Origin: Alphaproteobacteria bacterium
Lineage (GTDB): Bacteria; Pseudomonadota; Alphaproteobacteria; Caulobacterales; Parvularculaceae
Length of the DNA stretch: 64,000 nt
NCBI GenBank assembly: GCA_016125425.1
Contig: WGLT01000005.1
Span: 1 to 64,000, forward strand
Reading direction: 5' to 3'
Shown here: positions 43,558 to 53,542 of the stretch, one piece after another
Numbering within the stretch: position 1 is the first letter of the stretch
How the letters are laid out: each line of letters opens with the position of its first letter
Translations under genes and position numbers: made by a program
The notes under the pieces: model-generated
Told to the model about the DNA's origin: nothing
Database searches by the model: none
What the model saw: the letters and a program-made list of their open reading frames with translations, nothing else

Positions 43558-44978
43558 CTCGCGGCGCGCGAAGCATTGTCGGCGACGAGGCGCGGGCCGC
43601 CTGCGGCGCTCAGGATCGCCCGAAGGGTCTCGACCCCGCCCGAGCCGTCGCCGACCGCAACCGTTTTCGCCAGTTCGGCGACATAGTTATGCGCATGAAT
43701 GACATGCGGCTCCGGGCTTGCGACGATCATACGCGCGCCGAGCAGGATCGCCTCGCGCCAGCGCTCGAGCATTTCGCGTTTGAGCGCGGCCGGAACGATC
43801 AGATAGCCGGGCTCGGCGGCGCGGCTTTCGGTTTCGGAAATAACGTCCAGTCGCCCGAGCGGCGCGTCGCCCGCCGCGCCGACAGCGGCGGTCACGACGC
43901 CGGCTGCGCGGCCGGCCCAGGCGAGGAGCGCCGCAGACTGCGCGCCGGTTCCCAGCAGATGCGCGCAGTCCCCCTCCCGCCCGGCCCGCTCCAAAAGCGC
44001 GATGAAATCCTCGCGCGCCTTTTCCGCGCGGCGCTCAAAAGCCTGATAGGGCGGCGCCAGCCGCAGGGCGAGCGCATTCTCCTCGTCCCACAAGCGCGCC
44101 AGGCGCTCATACCAAGGATCGAAATCGTGATCGTCGACATCGGCGTGCGTGAGAAAAAGACGGACGGAGCCGCCTTCTTTGTCCGTAAGCCCGCCGCGGA
44201 AGATCTTGAGGCCGCTGTCGCGCGCGAGTCTTTCGAGAACGGCGAGCGAGTAGACGGCGGAGGCGGCGCCGATGACGGGCTCGATCGCCGTCCTTGTCAA
44301 CGTCATCGGCGCGTAAAGCGTTTCGAGAACGAACACCCCGTCCGCTGACAGCAGAGACTTTACGCGCGCGAGGAAGGCGCGCGGCTCGTCGACGCGCTCG
44401 AAAACGGAGATCGCCGTGATGATGTCGAATTTCTTGTCGCCAAAGGCGCGGTCGAGTTCGGCGGACGGAAAAGCCGCGCGCGCCGTCCACGCCCATTCCC
44501 CGATCGCCTCGACGCGCTCAGAAGGGTCGACGCCGAAGCGGTCGACCCAGCGCGGATAATAGGACAGCAGCGCGCCGTCATTGCAGCCTATGTCAAGCGC
44601 CGCGCAGTCGCGTCCCGAGATGAGCTCCAGCGCCTCGGTCGCCGCCGCGCGCAGATGGTGGCGGACGGACGCGAACCGGCCCGACGGCGCCTCATTCTCC
44701 AATGGCCGGTTGTAATGGGCCGACTGGAGAAGCCCGCACGCGAACGCATCCTTGGTCATGTCGCAAAGGACGAAATCCGTCGACTGCTTTTGAAACGAGG
44801 AAAAGACTCCGCGCGCCTCAAAGACTTGCGAAAGCGAAGCCGGAAGCGAAAAGGCCGGCGTCAACGCTTTTGACCCGCAAGCCCTGCATTCGGTGATCTC
44901 TTTCACGCTCCGCGCCCTTTCCGCTTTTCGCACAGAATCGAGCGGCGTGGTAAATTCCGCGTAAAGGAGGCGCGTCAT
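43554..44978 (-). CDS. SAM-dependent methyltransferase with N-terminal zinc-binding domain
   Basis: About 474 residues from ATG at 44978; TTG at 44999 or GTG at 44906 are other options because no clear ribosome binding site decides. The N-terminus has paired cysteines ITECRACGS and FVLCDMTKDAFACGLLQ, the zinc domain of sugar C-methyltransferase-like proteins. The SAM motif is ALDIGCNDGALLSYY near 125-140. The C-terminal third resembles the family methyltransferase_14 module (AHLLGTGAQSAALLAWAG). It probably methylates a nucleotide sugar or a polyketide-like substrate for envelope glycans, given its neighbours. Confidence 0.85.
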   Translation of the reverse strand: MTRLLYAEFTTPLDSVRKAERARSVKEITECRACGSKALTPAFSLPASLSQVFEARGVFSSFQKQSTDFVLCDMTKDAFACGLLQSAHYNRPLENEAPSGRFASVRHHLRAAATEALELISGRDCAALDIGCNDGALLSYYPRWVDRFGVDPSERVEAIGEWAWTARAAFPSAELDRAFGDKKFDIITAISVFERVDEPRAFLARVKSLLSADGVFVLETLYAPMTLTRTAIEPVIGAASAVYSLAVLERLARDSGLKIFRGGLTDKEGGSVRLFLTHADVDDHDFDPWYERLARLWDEENALALRLAPPYQAFERRAEKAREDFIALLERAGREGDCAHLLGTGAQSAALLAWAGRAAGVVTAAVGAAGDAPLGRLDVISETESRAAEPGYLIVPAALKREMLERWREAILLGARMIVASPEPHVIHAHNYVAELAKTVAVGDGSGGVETLRAILSAAGGPRLVADNASRAAS

Positions 44979-45022
44979 TTTGAGACAACGCGCCGTCAAC
45001 GGAGGTTAAGGAAGTCTTTCGC

Positions 45023-45412
45023 TCAGGCGAATGCGCGCCAGATGAGCCAACCCGCCGTCGCAAGGAGCGTCAACATCGTCAGAGCTATGCCGACGCTGCG
45101 TCCCGCCGACCAAATACCCATGCCAAGGCCCGCCAAATGGGCGATCCGTGCAAAGAGGAAAGCGGCGCCGAGCGCATGAATCACATAGGCGGATACGCCG
45201 AGAGAAGCGAGCGTGAAGAGCCCCAGCAAAGCCGCCCACGCATATTCGACGTAATTCGCTTGCGTGCGGATCGCTTTCAGCATGTCCGGATTTCCGCCGT
45301 CGCCGAGATTGATCTTGTATTTGACGCGCGCCTGCCCGACACGCGCGCTGACGTAAATGAGGAGAAAGATGTTAAGGCCGATCCACAAGGCGGCCGCCTG
45401 CAATGACGTCAT
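45023..45412 (-). CDS. MAPEG family membrane protein
   Basis: A 129-residue protein with four predicted helices (AALWIGLNIFLLIYVSARVG; YVEYAWAALLGLFTLASLGVSAYVIHALG; AFLFARIAHLAGLGMGIW; LTMLTLLATAGWLIWRA). The MAPEG signature is VKYKINLGDGGNPDMLKAIRTQANYVEYA followed by ARIAHLAG. Members of the family in eukaryotes act in glutathione and eicosanoid metabolism; the bacterial role is undefined. It stands alone between the methyltransferase and gtrA-like genes on the same strand. Confidence 0.93.
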   Translation of the reverse strand: MTSLQAAALWIGLNIFLLIYVSARVGQARVKYKINLGDGGNPDMLKAIRTQANYVEYAWAALLGLFTLASLGVSAYVIHALGAAFLFARIAHLAGLGMGIWSAGRSVGIALTMLTLLATAGWLIWRAFA

Positions 45413-45447
45413 AAAGCGCTACCCTCCCGATTATCGTTCGCGATTGG

Positions 45448-45954
45448 CTACGGCTTTCGCGCATATTGCGCGCGCTCGCAAGCCGCGCGCGCGCCGCGGG
45501 ACGCCTGGAAGACGATTTGCCGGCGCACCGCGAAGACGACGATGAAGCTCACGGCGATCGCGACAGCCTTGCCGGCGATCGGCGATGCGCCGAAATATCC
45601 CGTGCAGAGCGCGATCGTCGCCGCCGTCACCCACAGCCCGACAAGCCCGCTGACAACGAATTCCGCTGCGAGCCGGATATGCGACTTGTCGGCTCCGCGG
45701 GCGACGAACACAAATCGTCTGGAAAGCGCATAATGCAGGCTCGCGCCCGCGCCGTAGCCGATCACGCCCGCAAGCACCGCATTCAGTCCGGCCCGGAGCA
45801 GGACAAGATAGACGCCCGAATCGAGCGACAGCGACAGCGCGCTCGCCAGCGCGTAACGGCCGAGCTGCCCCGGAAGCTGCAACGGATTGAGCAAGAGCCG
45901 CGCGAGCGAGGCGGCCCTGCCGGGCGTCTCCTGCGGCCGCGCAGACGGCGTCAT
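45448..45954 (-). CDS. GtrA family membrane protein
   Basis: A 168-residue protein with four helices and the GtrA pattern ([90 protein letters not shown]). GtrA-type proteins are thought to flip or handle polyprenyl-linked sugars for cell-surface glycosylation. The ATG overlaps the stop of the upstream flavoprotein gene by 4 bases, and that gene in turn overlaps the large membrane protein gene, giving a three-gene coupled operon. Confidence 0.92.
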   Translation of the reverse strand: MTPSARPQETPGRAASLARLLLNPLQLPGQLGRYALASALSLSLDSGVYLVLLRAGLNAVLAGVIGYGAGASLHYALSRRFVFVARGADKSHIRLAAEFVVSGLVGLWVTAATIALCTGYFGASPIAGKAVAIAVSFIVVFAVRRQIVFQASRGARAACERAQYARKP

Positions 45955-47552
45955 TCGACCGCCCCGGCCGGAACGCGCCCGGGCGTCAGGCGAACGCTCG
46001 CAAGCGCGTCGCGCGCGCCCGACGCGCCTTCCTCATGATATTCCGCATCCTCATTGACGGACCAAATGTCGTAGAGGGCTTCGCCGGCCAGGATATTTCT
46101 GACGGTCAGCATCGCCGTCATCATGGCGTGGTCCTGATTGTTGTATTTGTGCATACCGTTTCGCCCCACGAGATGCAGCCCCGGATAGCGGGCGGCGAGC
46201 TCTTCGCGGATCGCCTGCACATTTCGCCGATAGTCTTCGTCATAGACCGGATAGGCCTTTTTCTGACGCACGACGCAGCCGTCTTTGACGGCCGAGTCCC
46301 CGACGAGACCGATCGCGGCGAGCTCGCGTCTTGCCAGCGCAATCAGCTCATCATCCGACGCGCTCCACAGACCGTCGCCCTCGAAACAGAAATATTCAAG
46401 ACCGAGACAAGTCAGTTTTTCGTCGGGGACCATTTCGGGCGACCACGACCGGAAATTCTGTATCCGTCCGACCTTCACTTTAGGATCGTGTATGTAGATC
46501 CAGTTATCGGGAAAGGAATGCGCGCCGTCGACGACGAGCGCGACCGTGATGAAGTCGCGATAGCGAAGGCCTTCCGCCGCCGGCCGGCAATCCGGCGCCG
46601 GTTCGAGCGCCGCGATCAGCTCGCTGATCGGCGCTGAGGAGATAACGTCGCCCGCCTCGATGCAAAGGCCCGAACCGTCCCGGCGCCGCGCCGTCACGCG
46701 CCACCGATCCTCCGTCCTTTGCAGACGATCCAGCGTCGCGCCCATGTGAATGACGCCGCCTTGCGCGCGCGTCTTTCGCGCCGTCTCCTCCCACATCATT
46801 CCGGGGCCCCGGCGAGGATATTGAAAACTCTCAATCAGGGTCTTGATGACGGCGCCGTCCGGTTTCGGCGCCGGGCGCGCCTTGATCGAGCGGCGCACGC
46901 CGTCGAGAACGGCGCTGACGAGATCGAGCCCCTTGATGCGCTGCGCCGCCCAGTCGGCCGAAATCTCGTCGCAACTCATGCCCCACACTTTCTCAGTGTA
47001 GGTCTTGAAAAAGATCGCGAACAGCCGCTCCCCGAACTGATTCGCCACCCAGTCATGAAATGACGCCGGATTCCTTTTCGGGAACGTGCGCCGCCGCATA
47101 TAGGACAAGACGCAGCGCGCGCTTTCGAGCGGACCGAGATTGGCGAAGGCTTCGAACGCCTTGAGCGGATAGGAATAGAATTTGCCGGCGTAATAAATGC
47201 GCGACAGGCGCGGGCGCTCGATGAAGTCATCGGGCAGCATGTCGCGCCAGAAGTCGACCACCTCTTTCGATTTGGAGAAGAACCGGTGGCCGCCGATATC
47301 GAACAGAAAGCCCTTGTAATTTACGGTGCGGCTGATTCCGCCGACATAATCGGGATCCGCTTCGATCACCTCGACGGAAACGCCTTCCTTGCTCAAAAGA
47401 TAGGCCGCGGTCAGTCCCGCAGGCCCGGCGCCGATGATCGCAACCTTTTTAGCTTCGACCACGCTCGCCCCTCTCGCGCGTTTCGCTTTCGCCGGCGTGT
47501 TTCCGGCCTCCGACGCATACGGAAGCGTCAGCGTAGTTTTGATCGCCCTCAA
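45951..47552 (-). CDS. FAD-dependent oxidoreductase, UDP-galactopyranose-mutase/amine-oxidase-like
   Basis: A 533-residue flavoprotein. The FAD site is [32 protein letters not shown] (near residues 36-67), followed by [23 protein letters not shown], a segment typical of UDP-galactopyranose mutase-like and protoporphyrinogen-oxidase-like proteins. Other features are [23 protein letters not shown] and [19 protein letters not shown] near the C-terminus. The first 30 residues are not conserved, so the start may lie downstream. Coupling with gtrA and a membrane protein suggests glycan or lipid-linked sugar work. The substrate is unknown. Confidence 0.87.
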   Translation of the reverse strand: MRAIKTTLTLPYASEAGNTPAKAKRARGASVVEAKKVAIIGAGPAGLTAAYLLSKEGVSVEVIEADPDYVGGISRTVNYKGFLFDIGGHRFFSKSKEVVDFWRDMLPDDFIERPRLSRIYYAGKFYSYPLKAFEAFANLGPLESARCVLSYMRRRTFPKRNPASFHDWVANQFGERLFAIFFKTYTEKVWGMSCDEISADWAAQRIKGLDLVSAVLDGVRRSIKARPAPKPDGAVIKTLIESFQYPRRGPGMMWEETARKTRAQGGVIHMGATLDRLQRTEDRWRVTARRRDGSGLCIEAGDVISSAPISELIAALEPAPDCRPAAEGLRYRDFITVALVVDGAHSFPDNWIYIHDPKVKVGRIQNFRSWSPEMVPDEKLTCLGLEYFCFEGDGLWSASDDELIALARRELAAIGLVGDSAVKDGCVVRQKKAYPVYDEDYRRNVQAIREELAARYPGLHLVGRNGMHKYNNQDHAMMTAMLTVRNILAGEALYDIWSVNEDAEYHEEGASGARDALASVRLTPGRVPAGAVE

Positions 47553-48850
47553 TGCAAAGACACATCCGACGGTTTCGCCGCCAATTGCGGGATGAATCGA
47601 TCCGTCTCGCCGAACAGGATGAGGCTCAGCGGAAGGAAAAACAGCACGAGATCGGCGTGCGTGAAAAGTCCGTGGATCTGCGAATGATTGCTCAGGACCT
47701 CATACCAGACGAAAGGCGAAAGCGCGAGCAGCGCCAAGACCGGGGCGCGCCGCAACAACGCCGCCGCGCCGCGCCGGCGCGCGGCTTTCGCGAAAGGCAG
47801 CGCGCCGAAGACAACGAGAATGACCGCCCCCCACAGACCCTTGAACACCTCGAAATTCTCCTCGATCGCCGCGCCCGGCCACCATTTGACGGATTCATAA
47901 CCGCCATGGATTCGGAACAGCGCCGTATCGACGATATCGCGAATGGCGTGCGGGCCGACGACGGCGAATGCGAGAAGGAATTTCGCGCACCACAATCCCG
48001 CATAGCCGGCGAACCAGAAGCAACCGATCGCCGCCAGCCGCTCGATCTGCGCGCGCGGCGCAGGCATGTCGCCGCGCCGCGCGAGATAGAAGAAATAGAC
48101 ATAGGCCGGCAAGCCGAACGTCAGAAGCGGCGTCGAGAGAAGATCGACATAAGACGTCAGCGCGCCAATCAGGAAAAAGGCGAGGAACGGATCGCGTTCA
48201 TAGGGACGGCGCGCGCTGGCGAAATAGATCGAGGCGCCGAGCATCACTATCCACGGCGCGGCTTTCGTCCACAAAATGAGGAAGCCGCCATAGTGAACGA
48301 AGAAAAACGGAAAAAGGACGGCGAGCGCGAATTTCGCGCCGAAATCCCTGTACAGCCGGAATGCGAGCGCAAAAAACAGAAGAACCATCGCATTGAAAGT
48401 CAGCATACGCAGGTCGTGATAGGAAAAGATCTCGAGTATCGGCCGCGATATCGCGGCGTAACCGTGCCAGTAGCGGAAATAATCGATGCGCCGCGCGCCT
48501 TTCGATTCCTCAAGCAGGGCCTGAAACGGCGCGCAATGCGAAACCACCGGCGATTTAACCGCTTCCTCGAGCGCATTTTCTCCGCGCGCGCCGGGAAGGC
48601 CGAAGCTCATGCCGAGACATTCCGTGCTGAAATCGATCTTGTGGCCGGTGAAATCATGCGGCCGTTCGGCGGCGAAAAGCGGCGCGTCCTCGCGAAGATG
48701 TTTGAGTATCGGCTCGTCCGGCAGCGCGCTTGCGCCTGCGACCGCCAGAAGAAACAGCGCAGCGAGGACGGGCGTCGCCATCAGCGCCTGTAGCGCGCGG
48801 GCGATCACTGTCGCCCGGGTTATCGCGGCGGTCTTCCTTTCCCTCGCCAT
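47549..48850 (-). CDS. Polytopic membrane protein of unknown function
   Basis: A 433-residue protein with about nine hydrophobic segments (for example [110 protein letters not shown]). An extracytoplasmic loop follows the first helix. The layout recalls polytopic glycosyltransferases or flippases, but I see no diagnostic Asp or Glu motif. The conserved-looking [15 protein letters not shown] near the C-terminus deserves notice. Its 3' end overlaps the flavoprotein gene by 4 bases. Confidence 0.85.
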   Translation of the reverse strand: MARERKTAAITRATVIARALQALMATPVLAALFLLAVAGASALPDEPILKHLREDAPLFAAERPHDFTGHKIDFSTECLGMSFGLPGARGENALEEAVKSPVVSHCAPFQALLEESKGARRIDYFRYWHGYAAISRPILEIFSYHDLRMLTFNAMVLLFFALAFRLYRDFGAKFALAVLFPFFFVHYGGFLILWTKAAPWIVMLGASIYFASARRPYERDPFLAFFLIGALTSYVDLLSTPLLTFGLPAYVYFFYLARRGDMPAPRAQIERLAAIGCFWFAGYAGLWCAKFLLAFAVVGPHAIRDIVDTALFRIHGGYESVKWWPGAAIEENFEVFKGLWGAVILVVFGALPFAKAARRRGAAALLRRAPVLALLALSPFVWYEVLSNHSQIHGLFTHADLVLFFLPLSLILFGETDRFIPQLAAKPSDVSLH

Positions 48851-48868
48851 GCCGCCCCCCGCCGCAGA

Positions 48869-50026
48869 TCAGCTTTTGAGACGCGCGATCAGTTTGCGCA
48901 TGAAGACCGTCGCGGCTTCGACCTGCTCGAGCGAGATGAATTCATCCGCCTGATGCGCCTGGTCGATCGATCCCGGTCCGCAGACGACGACGGAAAAATC
49001 GGCGTCCTGGAACTGGCCGGCCTCCGTCGCATAGGAAACGAAGCCGGTCGAGTTGAGGCCGGTCAGGCTCTTTGCAAGATCGGCGGCGGCCGTGTCCGCG
49101 CCGCGCCCGAGCGGCGGCGCGTTGGTGATCTGCTCGGTGACGATGCGGCAGGACGGCGCGCGCGCGCGCATCTCCGCCTCGACCGCTTTCGCATATTCGG
49201 AAAATTCGGCGAGCGCGGCCGCGGCGGAATCGCCGGGTATCGACCGGCAGTCCCATCTGAACGAACACGCGCCCGCCATGATATTCACCTGCGTGCCGCC
49301 TTCGACGACATTGACAGTGACCGTGGTGTAGGGCGGCGTAAACGGACAATCCGGATCAGCGCGCGCCGCGCGCGCCTCGCGCATGGCGGCGAGTTTTACG
49401 ATCAGCTTGGCGGCCGCCTCAACCGCCGAGACGCCGCGGTCCGTCTGGCTCGAATGCGTCGTAAATCCCGTCACCGTCGTTTTGAAGGACGCAATGCCCT
49501 TATGGCCTTCGATGACTTTCATCATCGTCGGCTCGCCGACGATGACGGCGTGCGGCGCGGGAACATTGCGCCTGATCTCCGCGATCATCCGCGGCGCGCC
49601 GAACAGGCCGATCTCTTCGTCATAAGACAGCGCAAAGATGATCGGCCGCTTCAGATCGGCCTTGGTCATCTCCGGTACGAGCGAAAGCGCGATGGCCGAA
49701 AAGCTCTTCATATCGGCCGTGCCGCGGCCGTAGAGCTTGCCGTCTTTCTCGACGACTTTGAACGGGTCCGTCGCCCAGGCCTGACCCTCGACCGGCACGA
49801 CGTCGGTGTGGCCGGAAAGCACGACGCCGCCTTCCGTCATCGGCCCGACAACCGCGTAGAGATTGGCCTTGTCGCCCTCGTCATTATAGACGCGGAACGT
49901 CTTGGCGCCCGCGTCTTTAAGATAGGCCTCGACATCGTCGATGAGCGGGAGATTGGTCTTGGACGAGGTCGTGTCGTAGGCGACGAGACGCTCGATCCAT
50001 CGGCGCTGGGCGGAGATATCGGTCAT
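48869..50026 (-). CDS. argE: Acetylornithine deacetylase (ArgE), M20 family
   Basis: Zinc-dependent amidohydrolase releasing ornithine from N-acetylornithine in arginine synthesis. The 385 residues carry LSGHTDVVPVEGQAW (metal-binding His and Asp), GRGTADMKSFSAIAL, ALSYDEEIGLFGAPRMI with the catalytic Glu pair, GEPTMMKVIEGHKG and GPGSIDQAHQADEF with the final His. The product ornithine feeds the decarboxylase encoded at 56936. The gene stands between the glycan cluster and the metH-like gene, same strand. Confidence 0.94.
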   Translation of the reverse strand: MTDISAQRRWIERLVAYDTTSSKTNLPLIDDVEAYLKDAGAKTFRVYNDEGDKANLYAVVGPMTEGGVVLSGHTDVVPVEGQAWATDPFKVVEKDGKLYGRGTADMKSFSAIALSLVPEMTKADLKRPIIFALSYDEEIGLFGAPRMIAEIRRNVPAPHAVIVGEPTMMKVIEGHKGIASFKTTVTGFTTHSSQTDRGVSAVEAAAKLIVKLAAMREARAARADPDCPFTPPYTTVTVNVVEGGTQVNIMAGACSFRWDCRSIPGDSAAAALAEFSEYAKAVEAEMRARAPSCRIVTEQITNAPPLGRGADTAAADLAKSLTGLNSTGFVSYATEAGQFQDADFSVVVCGPGSIDQAHQADEFISLEQVEAATVFMRKLIARLKS

Positions 50027-50061
50027 GACGCGACCAAAGCCTTAAACGCGGCGCGGCGCAA

Positions 50062-51147
50062 CTACTCCGCCATCACGAAAGGCTCCAGCCCCGACAGGCG
50101 CAGCGCCGTTTCGATCTGCGGGCGCTTGCGGGGCGCGAGGCCCCGCACCGCTTTCGCGAAGGCTTCGATATGCGCCGGCGTCGTGCCGCAGCAGCCGCCG
50201 ACGATATTGAGCAGTCCCGATTCCGCCCATTCCCGAATATGGGCCGTCATCGATTCCGGCGTTTCGTCGTAATCGCCGAACGCATTGGGCAGGCCTGCAT
50301 TCGGATAAGCCGAGACATAGCAGTCCGCGACGCGCGCGAGCGCGGCCACATAGGGGCGCATGAGGTCCGGGCCGAGCGCGCAATTGACGCCGACCGACAA
50401 GGGTTTCGCATGACGCACGGCGTACCAGAACGCTTCCGGCGTCTGCCCGGACAGCGTGCGGCCCGACTGATCGGTAATCGTCACCGACAGCATGACCGGA
50501 ATTTCAAAACCGAGCTCGTCGAACAGCGCCTGAACCGCGAAAACGGCCGCCTTGGCGTTCAGCGTGTCGAATATCGTCTCGATAAGGATCGCATCGGCGC
50601 CGCCCTCGATCAGCCCGCGCGCGGCCTCGCCGTAAGCCTTGGCGAGCGTGTCGAAATCGGTGTTGCGCGCGCCGGGATCGTTGACGTCGGGGGAGATCGA
50701 CGCGGTGCGGTTGGTGGGGCCGATCGCGCCGGCGACGAAGCGCGGCCGGTCTTTCGTCGCGGCGGCGTCGGCGCATGACCGCGCGAGCCTGGCGCCTTCG
50801 CGGTTAAGCTCGAAGGCGAGCGCCTCCATGCCGTAATCGCCCTGCGCGATCGTGGTCGCTGAGAAAGTGTTCGTCTCGATAATGTCGGCGCCGGCGCCCA
50901 GATAGGCGTCATGCATGTCGCGCACGATCTCGGGGCGCGACAGAACCAGAATGTCGTTATTGCCGCGAATGTCCTGAGGCCAGTCCCTGAACCGCGTCCC
51001 CCTGTAGCCCGCCTCATCGAGCTTGAAGCTCTGAATGAAGGTCCCGGAGGCGCCGTCGAGCACGAGAATGCGCTTCGTCAGCGCGTCCTTCAGCGCGGCG
51101 ATCCGGGCCTGTCGGCCGGGAAAGGAATCTTTGGCGGGATCGAACAT
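50062..51147 (-). CDS. Stand-alone homocysteine S-methyltransferase module of cobalamin-dependent MetH
   Basis: From ATG at 51147 (GGAGG upstream) the protein has 361 residues. It matches the N-terminal homocysteine-binding barrel of Met[77 protein letters not shown] with one zinc Cys, and [13 protein letters not shown] with the other two. It stops at [11 protein letters not shown], exactly where full MetH would continue into the folate domain, so this is a split enzyme whose C-terminal partner lies outside the window. A palindromic operator overlaps its promoter region. Confidence 0.93.
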   Translation of the reverse strand: MFDPAKDSFPGRQARIAALKDALTKRILVLDGASGTFIQSFKLDEAGYRGTRFRDWPQDIRGNNDILVLSRPEIVRDMHDAYLGAGADIIETNTFSATTIAQGDYGMEALAFELNREGARLARSCADAAATKDRPRFVAGAIGPTNRTASISPDVNDPGARNTDFDTLAKAYGEAARGLIEGGADAILIETIFDTLNAKAAVFAVQALFDELGFEIPVMLSVTITDQSGRTLSGQTPEAFWYAVRHAKPLSVGVNCALGPDLMRPYVAALARVADCYVSAYPNAGLPNAFGDYDETPESMTAHIREWAESGLLNIVGGCCGTTPAHIEAFAKAVRGLAPRKRPQIETALRLSGLEPFVMAE

Positions 51148-51165
51148 TCGGAGCCTCCGGATCGG

Positions 51166-51191
51166 ATCATATAAAGAAATCTTTATATGAT
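51166..51191. promoter_or_regulatory. Perfect palindromic operator upstream of the metH-like gene (ArsR/SahR-type)
   Basis: Two perfect 11-base arms, ATCATATAAAG and CTTTATATGAT, flank AAAT. The element ends 19 bases before the metH-like ATG, where a repressor would block transcription. The sequence resembles the ATATAAAG-type sites reported for SahR, the ArsR-family S-adenosylhomocysteine sensor of proteobacteria; this assignment is from memory and is an inference. Confidence 0.75.
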
Positions 51192-51278
51192 TGGCAAGGG
51201 ATTTCGCCCGGCGCGCTTGCGCCGCGCGGTGAAAGCGGCTGATCTTGCGCGCCAATAAGTAAGAATGGAGGGGCGGTT

Positions 51279-52757
51279 ATGGCGTTCTGGTCGCGGCGGA
51301 AGTCTATCGACGATTTGACGAACCGCGAGGCGCCGGACCGGCTGAAGCCGACCCTCTCGGCCTGGCATCTCGTCCTCCTCGGCGTCGGGGCGATCGTCGG
51401 CACCGGCATTTACACGCTGATCGGCGTCGGCGCCGACAAGGCCGGACCGGCGGTGATGCTGTCCTTTGCGATCGCCGGCGCGGTTTGCGCCTGCGCGGCC
51501 CTCGCCTACGCCGAACTCGCGACGATGATGCCGGCCTCCGGCAGCGCCTACACCTATTCCTATGCGTCGATGGGCGAGCTCATCGCCTGGATCGTCGGCT
51601 GGGCCTTGATTCTCGAATATTCGGTCGTGTGCTCGGCGGTCGCCGTCGGCTGGTCCGGCTACGCCGTCGGCTTCCTGCGCGGAATCGGCGTCGATCTGCC
51701 TGCGGCGATTTCATCGGGACCCAGCGCGGCCGCGCTCGCTGATTTCTTCGCGAGATTCGGCGTGCATTTGCCGCCCGCGGCGACGGATGCGGGCGGCGTG
51801 GTCAATCTTCCGGCCATCGTCATCATTTTCGCTGTCGCGTCGCTGCTGCTCGTCGGCACGCGCGAGAGCGCGAACGTCAACAGCGCGCTCGTCATCGTGA
51901 AGATCGCCGCGCTCGCCGCCTTCGTCGCGATCACCTTGCCGCGTTTCGACCCGGCGCATTTCACGCCTTTCATGCCGAACGGATTTCTGTCGCATGGCGA
52001 GCGCGGCGTCATGGCCGCCGCCGCGATCATCTTTTTCGCCTTTTACGGTTTCGACGCTGTCTCGACTGCGGCGGAGGAGACGAAAGACCCCGGCAAAAAC
52101 CTTTCGATCGGCATCGTCGGCTCGATGGCCGTCTGCACCCTGATCTATATGGCGGTCGCCGCCGCCGCGATCGGCGCGATGAAGGTCGGCGATTTCGCCA
52201 GGAGCTCCGAACCGCTTTCCTTTATTTTAAGGACGCTCGGCCATCCGGGCGCGGCGGGGCTGATCGCGGGCGCCGCCGTCGTCGCCTTGCCGACCGTCAT
52301 CCTCGCTTTCATGTACGGGCAGAGCCGCATCTTCTTCGTGATGGCCCGCGACGGCCTGCTGCCGCGCCGACTTGGCCATGTCAGCAAGCGCGGCGCGCCG
52401 GTCGCCATGACCATCGTGACCGCCGTCATCTGTTCGGCGATCGGCGGCTTCCTGCCGCTGGCGGATATCGCCGCGCTCGCGAACGCCGGCACGCTCGCGG
52501 CGTTCATTGCGACATCGATTGCGCTGATCGTGCTCCGCCTGCGCGAACCCAATCGCGCGCGCCCGTTCAGAACGCCGCTCGCCTTTGTCGTCGCGCCGGC
52601 GGCGATTCTCGGCTGCGGCTATCTCTTTTATAATTTGCCTGAGGTCACGCAAAAGCTGTTTTTTGTCTGGATGGGCGCGGGTCTCGCCGTCTATTTTTTG
52701 TTCGCGGCGCGGAACAGCGAGCTTGCGAAAAAGGCCCCCGCGCAGCCGGCGGACTAG
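51279..52757 (+). CDS. APC family amino acid permease
   Basis: A 492-residue transporter with about 12-13 helices. The start LSAWHLVLLGVGAIVGTGIYTLIGVGADKAGPAVMLSF holds the substrate-binding GxGxGIG-like unwinding motif of the superfamily. Other landmarks are ALAYAELATMMPASGSAYTYSYASMGE and the cytosolic FYGFDAVSTAAEETKDPGKNL typical of cationic amino acid transporter (CAT/YfnA) members. Divergent from the metH-like gene with the palindrome between, so it might share the methionine-related control, but the substrate is not known. Confidence 0.94.
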   Translation: MAFWSRRKSIDDLTNREAPDRLKPTLSAWHLVLLGVGAIVGTGIYTLIGVGADKAGPAVMLSFAIAGAVCACAALAYAELATMMPASGSAYTYSYASMGELIAWIVGWALILEYSVVCSAVAVGWSGYAVGFLRGIGVDLPAAISSGPSAAALADFFARFGVHLPPAATDAGGVVNLPAIVIIFAVASLLLVGTRESANVNSALVIVKIAALAAFVAITLPRFDPAHFTPFMPNGFLSHGERGVMAAAAIIFFAFYGFDAVSTAAEETKDPGKNLSIGIVGSMAVCTLIYMAVAAAAIGAMKVGDFARSSEPLSFILRTLGHPGAAGLIAGAAVVALPTVILAFMYGQSRIFFVMARDGLLPRRLGHVSKRGAPVAMTIVTAVICSAIGGFLPLADIAALANAGTLAAFIATSIALIVLRLREPNRARPFRTPLAFVVAPAAILGCGYLFYNLPEVTQKLFFVWMGAGLAVYFLFAARNSELAKKAPAQPAD

Positions 52758-52801
52758 GAGCCGCCGCGCAAGGCGGCGCCGACTCTCTTCGCATACCGTC
52801 T

Positions 52802-53461
52802 CTATACGGAGAATGCGAGCCGCTTCTGGAACGCCTCGCCTTTCGGATCGAGCGTGAAATTCGCGGCGACGGAAAGGCGCGGCGCGTTCGAAAAGTGCGG
52901 CGTCACTTCGTGCCAGAGAAAGGCCGGGAACATGATCATGAGCCCGGGCCGCGGATACACGCGCGCATAATGCTGCCAGCCGCCCATCAGCGATGCGTTG
53001 AATCGCGGATCGTGCAGGATGAGAACGCCTTCTTCCGGCCGCCAGTAATCGGTCATCGAGGAGCCGTGATCGACCAGCGGACGGTTTTCGAAGGCCGGCG
53101 TATTCACATAATAGACGGCGGCGACGTGCGCGACGTGATTATGCGAGGGAACGTAATGACGCGCCGGAGCGACGTTCGGGAACATCTGCATCGCAAGATC
53201 GAAATCGCCCGTCCACCCGACCTCGCGGCAATACGCCTTCAGTTTCTCCGTAAACAGAGCTTGCAGGCGCGCGAAAGCGGGAACCTCGCCGGCGAGATCC
53301 ATGAGATTCAGGCTGTCGGACTGCTCCGCCTGATCGGCGCGCGAATAGCGCGGGTCTTCAAGGAAATGCCGCTCGATGTCGGCGTTCATGCCCGTCTCGC
53401 CGAGCTCGAAGGTCATCAGCGTCGTCGGAAAAAGATCGTAGCGCGCGCCGGAACCGCTCAT
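52802..53461 (-). CDS. TIGR02466 family putative 2-oxoglutarate/Fe(II)-type oxygenase
   Basis: A 219-residue protein of the TIGR02466 group, predicted double-stranded beta-helix oxygenases. The probable metal and substrate residues lie in PSHNHVAHVAAVYYVNTP, LILHDPR and MIMFPAFLWHEVTPH, followed by RLSVAANFTLD. The N-terminal part DLFPTTLMTFELGE is a family feature. Phage and bacterial homologues are known but unassigned. It is convergent with the permease gene; a GCCGCC/GGCGGC hairpin at 52760-52777 separates the ends. Confidence 0.88.
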   Translation of the reverse strand: MSGSGARYDLFPTTLMTFELGETGMNADIERHFLEDPRYSRADQAEQSDSLNLMDLAGEVPAFARLQALFTEKLKAYCREVGWTGDFDLAMQMFPNVAPARHYVPSHNHVAHVAAVYYVNTPAFENRPLVDHGSSMTDYWRPEEGVLILHDPRFNASLMGGWQHYARVYPRPGLMIMFPAFLWHEVTPHFSNAPRLSVAANFTLDPKGEAFQKRLAFSV

Positions 53462-53542
53462 TGCCCGCCATAAACCCGCAAAACGTCGACGCCGCTATAG
53501 CAAACCATTTGACGGCGCAAAAGGGATGGGCGAATCTGGGCC

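Noticed and set aside
48953-50272. 439-codon plus-strand frame
   Set aside because: Antisense to argE and the metH-like gene, both with clear motifs.
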